From contig DASRER010000020.1 in the NCBI GenBank assembly GCA_035651995.1, positions 277,076 through 341,075 of the forward strand: 64,000 nt of DNA. The letters run 5' to 3'. This document shows positions 18,116 to 26,046 of this stretch, piece after piece (the first letter of the stretch is position 1; the number at the start of each line of letters is the position of its first letter). The translations under genes were made by a program, and so were the position numbers. The notes beneath the pieces are model-generated. The model had not been told where the DNA came from. It did not search any database and saw nothing but the letters and a program-made list of their open reading frames with translations. Origin of the DNA: Terriglobales bacterium. Its GTDB lineage: Bacteria; Acidobacteriota; Terriglobia; Terriglobales; Acidobacteriaceae.

Positions 18116-18526
18116 CGTGCAAATAAGAATCCCGAGGTCCCGTTACCCCGCTTGCCTCGACCAGCAGCTCGCTTTAGTCCTTCGCCGACCTGCACCCTCA
18201 CTGCGCTTTCGCGCCGCTCGGGACCCCCTTTCGGGAGCTAGCCTCTTATGTCGCTCATCGCCTCTCGCCTCGCGGCGGGCTGTGGTGCTCGACCAAGACT
18301 TCGTGCGATCCAAGCTCAGGTTCCGGGCTTGCCACCAACCGGACCTACCGGATAACGCCTCGGGATCCTATCTTGCCTCCGACTCATTCACTGTTCGTCT
18401 CGACCAGCCACACGCTAAAGACCCTCACCTGCCCTCCAACCGTCGCCTTGCGGCGCAGCCGGTGACCTCGGCTCGAGTCCCGGATTTAGCTGCCAACCGG
18501 GCGACCCAGTGAACTGTCAAAGAACG
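18116..18526 (-). ncRNA. Candidate long structured non-coding RNA (about 410 nt), unassigned
   Basis: A gene-free block with no convincing ORF on either strand. Read on the minus strand it has four stems capped by GNRA tetraloops: GCGC-GAAA-GCGC (18203-18214), CTCCC-GAAA-GGGGG (18224-18237), CGCC-GCGA-GGCG (18266-18277) and CGCC-GCAA-GGCG (18444-18455). There are also CCCGG/CCGGG and CGAGG/CCTCG pairings. On the plus strand the same loops would be UUUC, UUGC or UCGC, so the minus strand is favoured. A promoter-like pair and a boxA-like element sit at its 5' end. It lacks the marks of RNase P RNA, tmRNA, SRP RNA or rRNA. Ends are approximate; no terminator is obvious. An orphan mobile-element RNA is another possibility. 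Confidence 0.55.
18514..18525 (-). promoter_or_regulatory. boxA-like antitermination element
   Basis: Minus-strand GTTCTTTGACAG resembles the rrn boxA consensus (TGCTCTTTAACA) bound by NusB/NusE. It lies at the predicted 5' end of the structured RNA candidate. The same 12 bases recur on the minus strand at 40931-40942. Confidence 0.4.
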
Positions 18527-18532
18527 AGTGTG

Positions 18533-18560
18533 GTTTTACGCTTTCTATTTTTTTAGTCAA
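18533..18560 (-). promoter_or_regulatory. Sigma70-like promoter for the structured RNA candidate
   Basis: On the minus strand TTGACT (18555-18560) and TAAAAC (18533-18538) are separated by 16 bases of A/T-rich sequence, inside a sharply AT-rich stretch (18530-18600) of this GC-rich genome. Transcription would begin near 18526, immediately before the boxA-like element. Confidence 0.4.
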
Positions 18561-18944
18561 ACAGTTTTTGCGATTTGTATCTGGTTTGTTTTCAATCGGG
18601 TGCAGCCTGTTCACAGACGCCTGCCAGAAAATTGTGCAATCCCATCGCACCAAACCCGCCAACGACAAGGATTTGCCAGTATTGACGCGCAAGAAAATTG
18701 CGTGAACACGGCGCGCAGCACGGGTTTTCGGCTTCTATGAATTGTGGGAAACGGGCTGCAAACCGCACTGGACGCGGGTTCTGAAAAAACCTTGGTAACT
18801 TTGAGGCGCCCGAAAAACGGCAGAAGCAGGTTCTGTTTCCAGCGTTCGACGACGGTGAAATCCAGCAATTCTGCACAATTTCTAGTGCGAAGTGCGGCGA
18901 AAAGCTTGAAATTTTGTTTTTCGGAGCGCTGCTAGGATAGGCGC
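18561..18944. other. AT-rich gene-free spacer
   Basis: No ORF worth calling. Lower GC than the rest of the window, with several runs of A and T. It presumably holds the upstream region of the RNA candidate (minus) and the promoter of the OppD-like gene (plus, start 18945). Confidence 0.5.
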
Positions 18945-19940
18945 GTGACCGCTCCCCTGCTTGAAGTCAGCCGTCTGGACGTGAGTTTTTCCGCCACAGC
19001 ACCACCGGCGGTGCGCAACGTCAGCTTTTCCATAGCTCCGGGCGAGGTTTTGGGGCTGGTGGGCGAATCGGGCTCGGGGAAGTCGGCCACGGCGCTGGCG
19101 ATCTTGCGGCTCCTGCCGCCTCAAGCCCGCGTGAACGGGGAGATTCGCTTCGGTGGGCAAGACTTGGGTCCGCTGGGAGCGGAAGCCATGCGCTCGATCC
19201 GCGGGCGGCGCATCGCCATGATCTTCCAGGAGCCGATGACCGCGCTGAATCCGGTGATGCGCGTTGGTGACCAGGTGGCGGAGGCGGTGCTGGTGCATGG
19301 AGGACCGTCGTCGGTCGTTGGCCGTTGGTCGTCGGCCAAGGCCCGAGCCTGGAATCGCGCCGTGGAGATGCTCGACCTGGTTCGAATCCCGGACGCAGCG
19401 CGGCGTGCGCGCGCCTATCCGCACCAGCACTCCGGCGGGCAGCGCCAGCGCGTGATGATTGCCATGGCGCTGATGAACCGGCCCGAGCTGCTGATCGCCG
19501 ACGAGCCCACCACCGCGCTCGACGTCACCATTCAGGCAGAAATCTTGGCTTTGCTCGCCGAGCTCCGCGAGAAATTCGGGCTGGCGATGCTGTTCATCTC
19601 GCACGACCTCGCCGTCGTCTCGCAGGTCGCGCACCGGGTGGCGGTGATGTACGCCGGCAGCATCGTGGAGATGGCCGCGACGGCGGAACTCTTCCGCGGG
19701 CCGATGCATCCCTACACGCGCGGCCTGCTGGCCAGCGTGCCCACACTGCGCACCGACCGCGCAAAGCCGCTGCCGGCGATCGAAGGCACCGTGCCCACCG
19801 TAGTCAACATGCCGCCGGGATGCGCTTTCGAGCCGCGCTGCGGACTACGCGTAGATGATTGCGCGAGGGAGTTGCCGGGATTGGTGGAGGTCGCCCCGGG
19901 GCATTTGGCAAGGTGTCCGGTGACCATCCGGACACCCTAA
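18945..19940 (+). CDS. Oligopeptide/dipeptide ABC transporter ATP-binding protein (OppD/DppD type)
   Basis: 331 residues from a GTG at 18945. ATPase subunit: Walker [10 protein letters not shown]-loop [19 protein letters not shown], signature SGGQRQRV, Walker [14 protein letters not shown] and H-loop ISHDLAV. The C-terminal OppD/DppD extension with the cysteine cluster [17 protein letters not shown] is complete. Residues 119-133 ([15 protein letters not shown]) are extra relative to the family and are encoded by a copy of the GTCGTTGGCCGTTGGTCG dispersed repeat. No permease, binding protein or second ATPase (OppF) is adjacent, so its partners are elsewhere or this is a split operon. Confidence 0.9.
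   Translation: MTAPLLEVSRLDVSFSATAPPAVRNVSFSIAPGEVLGLVGESGSGKSATALAILRLLPPQARVNGEIRFGGQDLGPLGAEAMRSIRGRRIAMIFQEPMTALNPVMRVGDQVAEAVLVHGGPSSVVGRWSSAKARAWNRAVEMLDLVRIPDAARRARAYPHQHSGGQRQRVMIAMALMNRPELLIADEPTTALDVTIQAEILALLAELREKFGLAMLFISHDLAVVSQVAHRVAVMYAGSIVEMAATAELFRGPMHPYTRGLLASVPTLRTDRAKPLPAIEGTVPTVVNMPPGCAFEPRCGLRVDDCARELPGLVEVAPGHLARCPVTIRTP
19306..19340. repeat. Dispersed GTCGTTGGCCGTTGGTCG repeat inside a coding sequence
   Basis: The run GTCGGTCGTTGGCCGTTGGT and following CGTCGGCCAA sits in frame within the OppD-like gene. Related copies lie at 3018-3055 (hslV-hslU spacer) and, as an inverted pair, at 46297-46383. Confidence 0.6.
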
Positions 19941-20096
19941 TCCGAGAGCGCCAGGTTCTTTTTGCACGCCCCACTCATGCGCCATCCGGAAGACGACCTG
20001 TTCTGACGGATATTGACGCTTGCTCATCCCCTTCGGGGGGGAGAATCGGTGCCTCGTTTTGGCTGCATGAACGGGGAACAATGAGGAGGTCGCTAC

Positions 20097-20525
20097 ATGA
20101 GAAGACTTCTGTGGTTTTCAGTCATGGCGGTTGCGGTCCTTGCACTCTGTGAAGCCGCGAGCGCGAACGTTTGCTCCTGCCCGACAGTGCAATTGGTTGA
20201 GCGCCGAACGTGTTCGCCTGGCAACGGATGCTTCGCAGAATATGGGGTGTACGGTTGTAACTCCGAAGAGGCGAAAGGTTGTGAGAAGTGCGTCACAACC
20301 CAAAACAAATGCTGCAACGTCACCCCTTATCAGTCTGCGACTGAGGGGGAACAGTGCACCGGAGGACCCGGCGGGGGCGGCGCGGCCATGGATATTCGCT
20401 TGCTGCTGCGCGAGCGTTCTGTGCAGGAAGCCGAGGTGCTCGTTCCGACGTGCAAGGGCGGCTATGCGTCCCTCAATGACGCTGCAGGGTTCACTCACGA
20501 CAGTCACGGGAGTGGCGGAAAATGA
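20097..20525 (+). CDS. Small exported cysteine-rich protein
   Basis: 142 residues from the ATG at 20097, preceded by a strong GAGGAGG. Signal peptide LLWFSVMAVAVLALCEAASA is clear. The mature protein has 11 cysteines, clustered as VCSCPT, CSPGNGC, CEKCVT and CC, which suggests several disulfides or a metal site in an exported domain. Then a Gly-rich linker and a Cys-poor tail. No family recognised. Its stop overlaps the start of the next gene by four bases (ATGA), so the two are translated together. Confidence 0.72.
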   Translation: MRRLLWFSVMAVAVLALCEAASANVCSCPTVQLVERRTCSPGNGCFAEYGVYGCNSEEAKGCEKCVTTQNKCCNVTPYQSATEGEQCTGGPGGGGAAMDIRLLLRERSVQEAEVLVPTCKGGYASLNDAAGFTHDSHGSGGK

Positions 20526-21559
20526 CCGGGCTGCGCCTACTTCTCAGCGTTGCCTTTCTTTGCGGCGCATCGTTGGCTCAAAATGCGCCGCTTCCTTTAG
20601 CAATCAAAACAAGACTGCCTGTACAGAGTGAGAAGGCGCAGGGGTTTGTCCTGCCCATCAAGAGCGATGCTGACGGGAACATCTATCTCCGCGTAAATGA
20701 ACGCGAGGTGGTTCGTGGCGGGCCCGTTTTGAAAATCGCCGCCGACGGATCTAAGGTGATTCGGTATGACTTGGCAAAATCGAGAGAATTGTCCAGCGCG
20801 CAGATCGTTGATTTTGCGCCGACTTCTGGCGGCGGCCTTATTCTCGCGGTACGTCGGACGAGGGACCAATTCTATTTGGTACGCTTTGACGCCGACGGTA
20901 CGATTCGAAGCGAAGTCAGATTGGAGGGTGATATTGCTCCGTTGCAGTTAGCGGAGTTTGGGACGGGTGAGTTGCTGATTGCGGGTACGAAGGCGGGCGG
21001 CGACTCCGCTGAGATTGACTCGATTCCTACGGTCGCGCTGTATACCCATCGCGGCCAACTGATCCGTACGCTGCTGCTGAAAGAAGACCTCGCGCCCGCG
21101 GAAAAGTCTGGTCGCGCGACTCCTTCGGGCAGTATCCGTCAAGACCGGACGTTTGAAGATGCGCTTGTGCTCTCCAGCTTGCATTCATCAGACGATGGCA
21201 ACATCTACCTGATGCGCCCAGGAAACTCTGGTCCGATTTTTGTTGTGTCGCCTGGCGGCAGAATTGTTCGACGCATAACTCTCGAGCCACCGCGCCGCGC
21301 TTCCTACCTCGGCGCGATGGCAGTTTCCAGGCGCAGGATCGCGGCCAAGTATGTAATCAATCGCGACGAAGGGGGGCCTCAGATCGCGTCCATAGTCTTG
21401 CGAGTGTTTGATAGCGACTCCGGCAAACTGCTGGGAGAGTACGAACATTCGGACCCGTCGATCGGTTCAGCTTTTGCCGCCTATGACGGAGCAGAGTTTG
21501 TGTTCCTGGCTGCAGACGATCAAGGACGATTGAATCTTCTTCACGTGGCACCGAATTGA
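20522..21559 (+). CDS. Exported beta-propeller-like protein of unknown function
   Basis: 345 residues from the ATG at 20522, overlapping the upstream Cys-rich gene by ATGA. Signal peptide LRLLLSVAFLCGASLAQ. The mature protein repeats a pattern of the form DGNIYLRV, DQFYLVRFDADGTIRSE, DDGNIYLMRPG and SPGGRIVRRI, about 45-60 residues apart, as in six-bladed propellers (NHL/SMP-30-like). Last blade ends VFLAADDQGRLNLLHV. GC looks somewhat lower than that of surrounding genes. Role unknown; the coupling suggests the pair forms one periplasmic or surface complex. Confidence 0.72.
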   Translation: MTGLRLLLSVAFLCGASLAQNAPLPLAIKTRLPVQSEKAQGFVLPIKSDADGNIYLRVNEREVVRGGPVLKIAADGSKVIRYDLAKSRELSSAQIVDFAPTSGGGLILAVRRTRDQFYLVRFDADGTIRSEVRLEGDIAPLQLAEFGTGELLIAGTKAGGDSAEIDSIPTVALYTHRGQLIRTLLLKEDLAPAEKSGRATPSGSIRQDRTFEDALVLSSLHSSDDGNIYLMRPGNSGPIFVVSPGGRIVRRITLEPPRRASYLGAMAVSRRRIAAKYVINRDEGGPQIASIVLRVFDSDSGKLLGEYEHSDPSIGSAFAAYDGAEFVFLAADDQGRLNLLHVAPN

Positions 21560-21625
21560 CAGGGGTTACTTGGTCGCTCCCGGGCACCTGGCGCGGTGTC
21601 CGGTCGTGCAGGATAAGAATTTTTA

Positions 21626-21842
21626 ACCGCAGAGCGCGCAAAGGCCGCCGAGAAGACCAAATCCCTCACGGCGGTCACCCTGAGCGAGCGCGACAGCGCA
21701 AGTCGAAGGGTCCCTACTCAACCCGCACACTACCGCGGGAATAGGGATCCTTCGACTCGCCCTCGCCTGCTACGCGCACTCGGTCTTCGCTCAGGATGAC
21801 CTGAATTTGGATTTCTCTGCGATCTCTGCGTGCTGCGGTGAA
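21626..21842. repeat. Composite intergenic repeat block
   Basis: Outer arms of the CCGCAGAGCGCGCAAAGGCC / TCTCTGCGATCTCTGCGTGC type enclose an inner imperfect palindrome: CACCCTGAGCGAGCGCGACA, then GTCGAAGGGTCCC, and later GGGATCCTTCGACTC and CGCTCAGGATGACC. Two repeat families are therefore nested. It separates convergent genes (21559 plus, 21846 minus). Confidence 0.65.
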
Positions 21843-21845
21843 GGC

Positions 21846-22910
21846 CTACGTGTTCTCCGCTACGGCGCCCTTGGGGCCGGCCGCCTGCGCTGAAGCTGCC
21901 GCCGGAGGTCGCGTCACCACCACGCCGCGCTCGTCGAACTTGCCGAAGATCATCTTGCCGGCGGTGGTCTGCAGCACCGAAGTCACGGCAATGTCGATGG
22001 TCTTGCCGATCATCTTGCGCGCGTTGTCGACCACCACCATGGTCCCGTCGTCGAGATAAGCCACGCCCTGGTTGTATTCCTTGCCTTCCTTGAGGATGAA
22101 GACCTTCATGATCTCGCCGGGCAGCACGATGGGCTTCAGCGAGTTGGCCAGCTCGTTGATGTTCAGCACCTCCACGCCCTGGAGCTGCGCGACCTTATTC
22201 AGGTTGAAGTCGTTGGTGATGATCTTGGCCTCGTAGAGCTTGGCCAGCTCGATCAGCTTCATGTCCACCTCGCGGACGGCGGGGAAGTCGTCTTCCACGA
22301 TCTGGACCGAGAGCGAGGCGATTTTCTGGATGCGCTGCAAAATGTCGAGCCCGCGGCGGCCGCGGTTGCGCTTGAGCGAGTCGGCCGAGTCGGCCACGAG
22401 CTGCAATTCGCGCAGCACGAATTGCGGGATGACGATGATCCCGTCGAGGAAGCCGGTTTCGGCGATGTCGGCGATGCGGCCGTCGATGATGACGCTGGTG
22501 TCGAGGATCTTGTAGCTCTTCTTGGCCTGCTTCTCGCCGCCGAAGATACCGCCCAGGGCGGAGAGGTTCAGCAGGTCGCCCTTGTTCGCCCCCACGATCA
22601 GTCCAACGTAGGCCATGAGCAGCATGACGAACATCTGCAGGAAGCTCTGCGTGTTTCCCGGCTGGACGCTGTTCTTGATGACCAGGCTGAACAGGTAGGC
22701 GCCGAAGATGCCGGTAATGCTGCCGATCACCGCGCCAATCAGCCGCTTGAGGCTGACCTCGAGCAGGCGGATCTCAAACAGCACGACGACCACGCCGATG
22801 GCGGCGCCGGCAGCGGCGTCGGTCAGGGGATCAAAGCCAAAGGGGTGAAAGATGTAGGCGGCGGTGGTGAGAATGGCAATGAAAACAAGACGAATGAACA
22901 GCAGTTCCAT
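21846..22910 (-). CDS. PIN/TRAM-domain membrane protein (YacL-like)
   Basis: 354 residues from the ATG at 22910. Four membrane spans in the first 130 residues ([77 protein letters not shown]). Then a PIN nuclease domain starting [15 protein letters not shown], with further acids in [19 protein letters not shown] and [12 protein letters not shown], and a TRAM RNA-binding domain ([28 protein letters not shown]). Homologues such as Bacillus YacL are membrane-bound and of uncertain substrate. Often next to ispD; here ispD is 25 kb away. Confidence 0.93.
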   Translation of the reverse strand: MELLFIRLVFIAILTTAAYIFHPFGFDPLTDAAAGAAIGVVVVLFEIRLLEVSLKRLIGAVIGSITGIFGAYLFSLVIKNSVQPGNTQSFLQMFVMLLMAYVGLIVGANKGDLLNLSALGGIFGGEKQAKKSYKILDTSVIIDGRIADIAETGFLDGIIVIPQFVLRELQLVADSADSLKRNRGRRGLDILQRIQKIASLSVQIVEDDFPAVREVDMKLIELAKLYEAKIITNDFNLNKVAQLQGVEVLNINELANSLKPIVLPGEIMKVFILKEGKEYNQGVAYLDDGTMVVVDNARKMIGKTIDIAVTSVLQTTAGKMIFGKFDERGVVVTRPPAAASAQAAGPKGAVAENT

Positions 22911-23275
22911 AAGGCGGGGACCTCCCCTTTCCGGTCCACGCCGCGCTTCGCCCGCCGCATTATGAACACATTGGCCCAGCGGTGCGCACTTCGCGGTGCT
23001 GACCTGCACGTCGGCGGCCCCAAGCCCCGCTTTACCTCGTCAAATCGGGCCACCGCAGTTAATCGCGGAGCGAATAGATGAATGAATAAAGGTTTGCTCC
23101 GCAGTTCCCGCCGCCGGGCCGAGCCCGTCCGCAGGAACGTTTCCCAGCGCCGTCAACCCCGGCGTCTGGCAGAGCGCGAGTATATAACGCGCGGCGCGGG
23201 GTGTGGCGTGAAGAAAAGTAATCGCCTGGTCACCGCAAGTTACTCCCTCAGTAAACATTTAGCCGCGGATAGATA
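22911..23275. other. Gene-free spacer upstream of the RNA/terminator block
   Basis: I see no gene. GC-rich with GCGCGAGTATATAACGCGCG-type short palindromes near 23177. It contains the minus-strand promoter of the PIN/TRAM gene. Confidence 0.4.
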
Positions 23276-23440
23276 TTGACCGTGGTGTTAACAGACGGCA
23301 TTGTTCAAGCGGGCCCTTTTCGTCCGCTCGGAAAAACTTTTCAGGCCTTGGGCTGAACCGAATGGGACAAGCCGAGCGGGGTTGTACGAAGCCCGGCGCG
23401 CACTATCTCGGGGGAGAAATCGCGCGCCGGGTATTTTTTG
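23276..23440 (+). ncRNA. Candidate regulatory RNA ending in a Rho-independent terminator
   Basis: A perfect 10-bp stem CCCGGCGCGC/GCGCGCCGGG (23392-23401 and 23422-23431) followed by TATTTTTTG is a strong terminator, yet no plus-strand gene precedes it for over 1.8 kb. Upstream, CCGCTCGG (23324-23331) pairs perfectly with CCGAGCGG (23372-23379) around a TTCAG/CTGAA hairpin, and AGCGG (23308-23312) could instead pair with CCGCT, so alternative folds exist. A weak promoter, TTGACC at 23276 and CATTGT at 23299 (17-base spacer), would give a transcript of about 130 nt. Riboswitch class not recognised. It could equally be a leader attenuator of the M1 peptidase gene. Confidence 0.5.
23392..23440 (+). 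terminator. Rho-independent terminator
   Basis: 10-bp perfect GC stem with a 20-base loop followed by a T run (TATTTTTTG). It faces the plus strand and lies 220 bases before the M1 peptidase start, so it would cut off any transcript coming from upstream. Confidence 0.75.
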
Positions 23441-23659
23441 TAAATCGGCACTCGGCAATCAGCAATTGGCAGTTGGCCCGCGAACGCCCTTGCTCGCCTC
23501 AGCATTCACAGCGCCTGCGCCAGGAAAACCAGTCACGCGGCGAATGCGGATGACCATCTCGGCGTCAGCACGACCAGTCGTTCCGAGGGCCACGATTTTC
23601 GGCGGGCTGAATGCTGATGGCTGAAATGCTGAGTGCTGCTCCTGTACAATCCCGTGCTC
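23441..23659. repeat. Spacer with short dispersed repeats
   Basis: Between the terminator and the peptidase start are CTCGGCAATCAGCAATTGGC (about 23451) and TGAATGCTGATGGCTGAAAT (about 23609), both short sequences of families that recur at gene borders elsewhere (for example near 52100 and 57220). No gene seen. Confidence 0.45.
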
Positions 23660-25891
23660 ATGAAGCAGCGGGCGTTTCTGCGGCTGGCAGTTCTGCTGGC
23701 GCTGGCGACCTCGGCCAACGCCAGGTACGTTGCCGATCCCATCGTTCGCTACAAGATTGACGCGCCCCTCGACGCCAAGAACAAGACGATCAATGGGCAT
23801 GAAATCATCCAGTGGCGCAATCACAGCGCCGACTTGGTGCCCGACCTGCAGTTCCATCTTTATCTGAATGCCTTCAAGAACAACTACTCCACGTTCATGC
23901 GCGAGGGCGGCGCCACCAGCCGGCGGGTGAAGTTCCTCAACGAGGCGGAGGCGTGGGGATACGAACAGATTCGGTCGTTAAAGGTGAATGGAAACGACCT
24001 GACTTCGCAGCTTCGCTACATCCAGCCCGACGACGGCAACCCCTACGACCAGACGGTGGCGCGTGTGCCGTTGCCCGCCCCCATCGCCGGCGGGGGCACG
24101 GTGACGATCGAAATTCAGTGGACGTCGAAGCTGCCGCACATTTTTGCGCGCACCGGGTGCCGCGAAGACTTCTGCCTGGTGGCCCAGTGGTTCCCGAAGC
24201 CGTGCGTCTGGGAGGCGAAGGGCGAGCGCCATCGCGCGCAGTCAGGCTGGAACTGCCACCAGTTCCACACCTCAACCGAGTTCTACGCCGACTACGGCAC
24301 GTTCGACGTGAACCTCACCGTGCCCTCCGACTTCGAGATCGCCGCCACCGGCGCCGAGCGCGGCTCACATCACAACGGGGACGGCACAACCACCTACAAC
24401 TACTACCAGGAGGACGTGCACGACTTCGCCTGGACCACGCAGCCGAAGTCGCAGGCGATCAAGGTCGTCCGCTGGTTCAAGGCCGACGAGCAGGTGACGC
24501 CGTCGGAGATCGCGGAGTGGTCGAGGAAGACCGCTGCGCCGCCCGAAGACGTGAAGCTTCAGGACGTGAAGGTCACGCTGTTCGCGCAACGCGAGCACAC
24601 GGGCCAGGTCGACCGCCACTTCAAAGCCGCGTTCGCCGGGCTGAAGTGGTTCGGCCTGTTCTACGGAAAGTATCCGTATGACGTGCTCACCTTCGTGGAT
24701 CCGCCGCCGTTCACGGGACGCGGCGCCGGCGGCATGGAGTATCCGACGTTTTTCACCGCGGGCACCGAGTACTGGCCGGGCCAGCACAAGCTCGATCCCG
24801 AGGGCGTGATCGTGCACGAGTTCGGACACCAGTTCTGGTACGGCCTGGTAGGCAACAACGAATTCGAAGAAGCATGGCTCGACGAAGGCTTCAACTCGTA
24901 CTCGACCGGCAAAGTGCTGGAGCGCGCCTACGGACCGAATTATTCCTACGCGTACATCAACGGGATTCCGTTTCCGGCGATCGGCTGGATTGACCTGCCG
25001 GTGCCGCGCTATCCCTGGTACAAGGTCGGTAATGTCTGGATCGGTCCGTTCTGGGAGTGGGTGGCGGAGCCACAGAAGTACGGACGCACGCGCTCCTATT
25101 GGAACAACGCCCGCACCGACGCCATGGAGCGCTACGCCTGGCTAACCCTCGACCGCGGCAGTTACCAGGACCAGGCGTACTCCAAGCCGGAACTCACGCT
25201 GCGCACGCTGGAGGCGCTGCTTGGCGACGCGTGGCCGCGCGTCATCCGCGCCTACCACCAGCGCTGGCGCTTCAAGCATCCCGACGCCATCGACTTCATG
25301 GACACAGTGCGCGAGGTCAGCGGCCAGGACATGAAGTGGTTCTTCGACCAGACGGTGTACGGCGCCGAGATCGTGAACTACTCAGTCTCGTTTACCGACG
25401 GACATGAGCCGGAGATGAAGGGCTACTTCGATCGCGACGGGAAGCCGGCCATGCAGACATCCGCTGGCGACGACAAAGACGACAGCGGCGGCGACCCGAA
25501 TCGTCCCCGCGAAGCCGAAGTCCTTGTGCGGCGTCTCGGCAGGATGCGCTTCCCGGTGCAGGTGGTTGTGAAGTTCGAGGACGGCAGCGAGGACCGGAAA
25601 GTGTGGGACCTGCACTCGGGAAGTACCGCGATGGTTCCGCCTCCGCCGCCGGGAGCAGTGGCGCCCTCGGTGATCAGCGATGAGCAGTACCGCTGGATCA
25701 AGTACAAGTACTTCGGCCGGCCACGGATCGTCTCGGCGGAAGTGGATCCCGACTTTCAGATCAAGCTGGAAGTTGCGCGCACCGATAACTCGGCGCTGCG
25801 CGAACCGGTGCGGCTGGCGGCGGACAAGTGGTATCTGCGCTGGGTGGTGTGGTTGCAGAACGTGCTGATGTCGTTTTCCTACTTTGGGTGA
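23660..25891 (+). CDS. Exported M1-family (gluzincin) metallopeptidase
   Basis: 743 residues from the ATG at 23660 (MKQRAFLRLAVLLALATSANA, a signal peptide). M1 aminopeptidase-like: N-terminal beta saddle (residues 25-260), then GGMEYPTF, zinc site IVHEFGHQFWYG with the third ligand in EEAWLDEGFNSY, and a helical domain. The exopeptidase GAMEN-type motif is GGMEY. A low-complexity DDKDDSGGD stretch lies near residue 610, followed by a beta domain. The protein is probably periplasmic and scavenges peptides. It is flanked by repeat-filled spacers and no obvious operon partner. Confidence 0.92.
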   Translation: MKQRAFLRLAVLLALATSANARYVADPIVRYKIDAPLDAKNKTINGHEIIQWRNHSADLVPDLQFHLYLNAFKNNYSTFMREGGATSRRVKFLNEAEAWGYEQIRSLKVNGNDLTSQLRYIQPDDGNPYDQTVARVPLPAPIAGGGTVTIEIQWTSKLPHIFARTGCREDFCLVAQWFPKPCVWEAKGERHRAQSGWNCHQFHTSTEFYADYGTFDVNLTVPSDFEIAATGAERGSHHNGDGTTTYNYYQEDVHDFAWTTQPKSQAIKVVRWFKADEQVTPSEIAEWSRKTAAPPEDVKLQDVKVTLFAQREHTGQVDRHFKAAFAGLKWFGLFYGKYPYDVLTFVDPPPFTGRGAGGMEYPTFFTAGTEYWPGQHKLDPEGVIVHEFGHQFWYGLVGNNEFEEAWLDEGFNSYSTGKVLERAYGPNYSYAYINGIPFPAIGWIDLPVPRYPWYKVGNVWIGPFWEWVAEPQKYGRTRSYWNNARTDAMERYAWLTLDRGSYQDQAYSKPELTLRTLEALLGDAWPRVIRAYHQRWRFKHPDAIDFMDTVREVSGQDMKWFFDQTVYGAEIVNYSVSFTDGHEPEMKGYFDRDGKPAMQTSAGDDKDDSGGDPNRPREAEVLVRRLGRMRFPVQVVVKFEDGSEDRKVWDLHSGSTAMVPPPPPGAVAPSVISDEQYRWIKYKYFGRPRIVSAEVDPDFQIKLEVARTDNSALREPVRLAADKWYLRWVVWLQNVLMSFSYFG

Positions 25892-25956
25892 CGCGCTCTT
25901 GGCGGTTGGTGCCTGGCTTGAACAGAAATGACAGCGTCGGTCAATAGAATGCAAAG

Positions 25957-26033
25957 CCTCACACGAAGGACACGAAGGCAGGCAAAGGGTTTCGGCCAGA
26001 GTCCTTCGTGTGACCTTTGTGTGATTCGTGTGC
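25957..26033. repeat. Inverted CACACGAAGGACACGAAGG / CCTTCGTGTGA repeat
   Basis: Left arm CCTCACACGAAGGACACGAA (25957) and right arm GTCCTTCGTGTGACCTTTGT and GTGATTCGTGTG (26001-26033) form an imperfect hairpin between the peptidase and the next gene. Same style as the other paired border repeats. Confidence 0.6.
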
Positions 26034-26046
26034 AACGGTTCTCTTG

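Noticed and set aside
18111..18512. Open frame of 133 codons on the plus strand across the RNA candidate
   Set aside because: Composition is random and no ribosome site or homologous motif is visible. GNRA loops on the other strand explain the sequence better.
18105..18530. Identity as RNase P RNA, tmRNA, SRP RNA, rRNA fragment or group II intron
   Set aside because: The conserved GAGGAAAGUCC of RNase P, the tRNA-Ala-like ends of tmRNA, GGAAGGAAGCAGC of SRP RNA, rRNA signature stretches and an intron domain V were looked for and not found.
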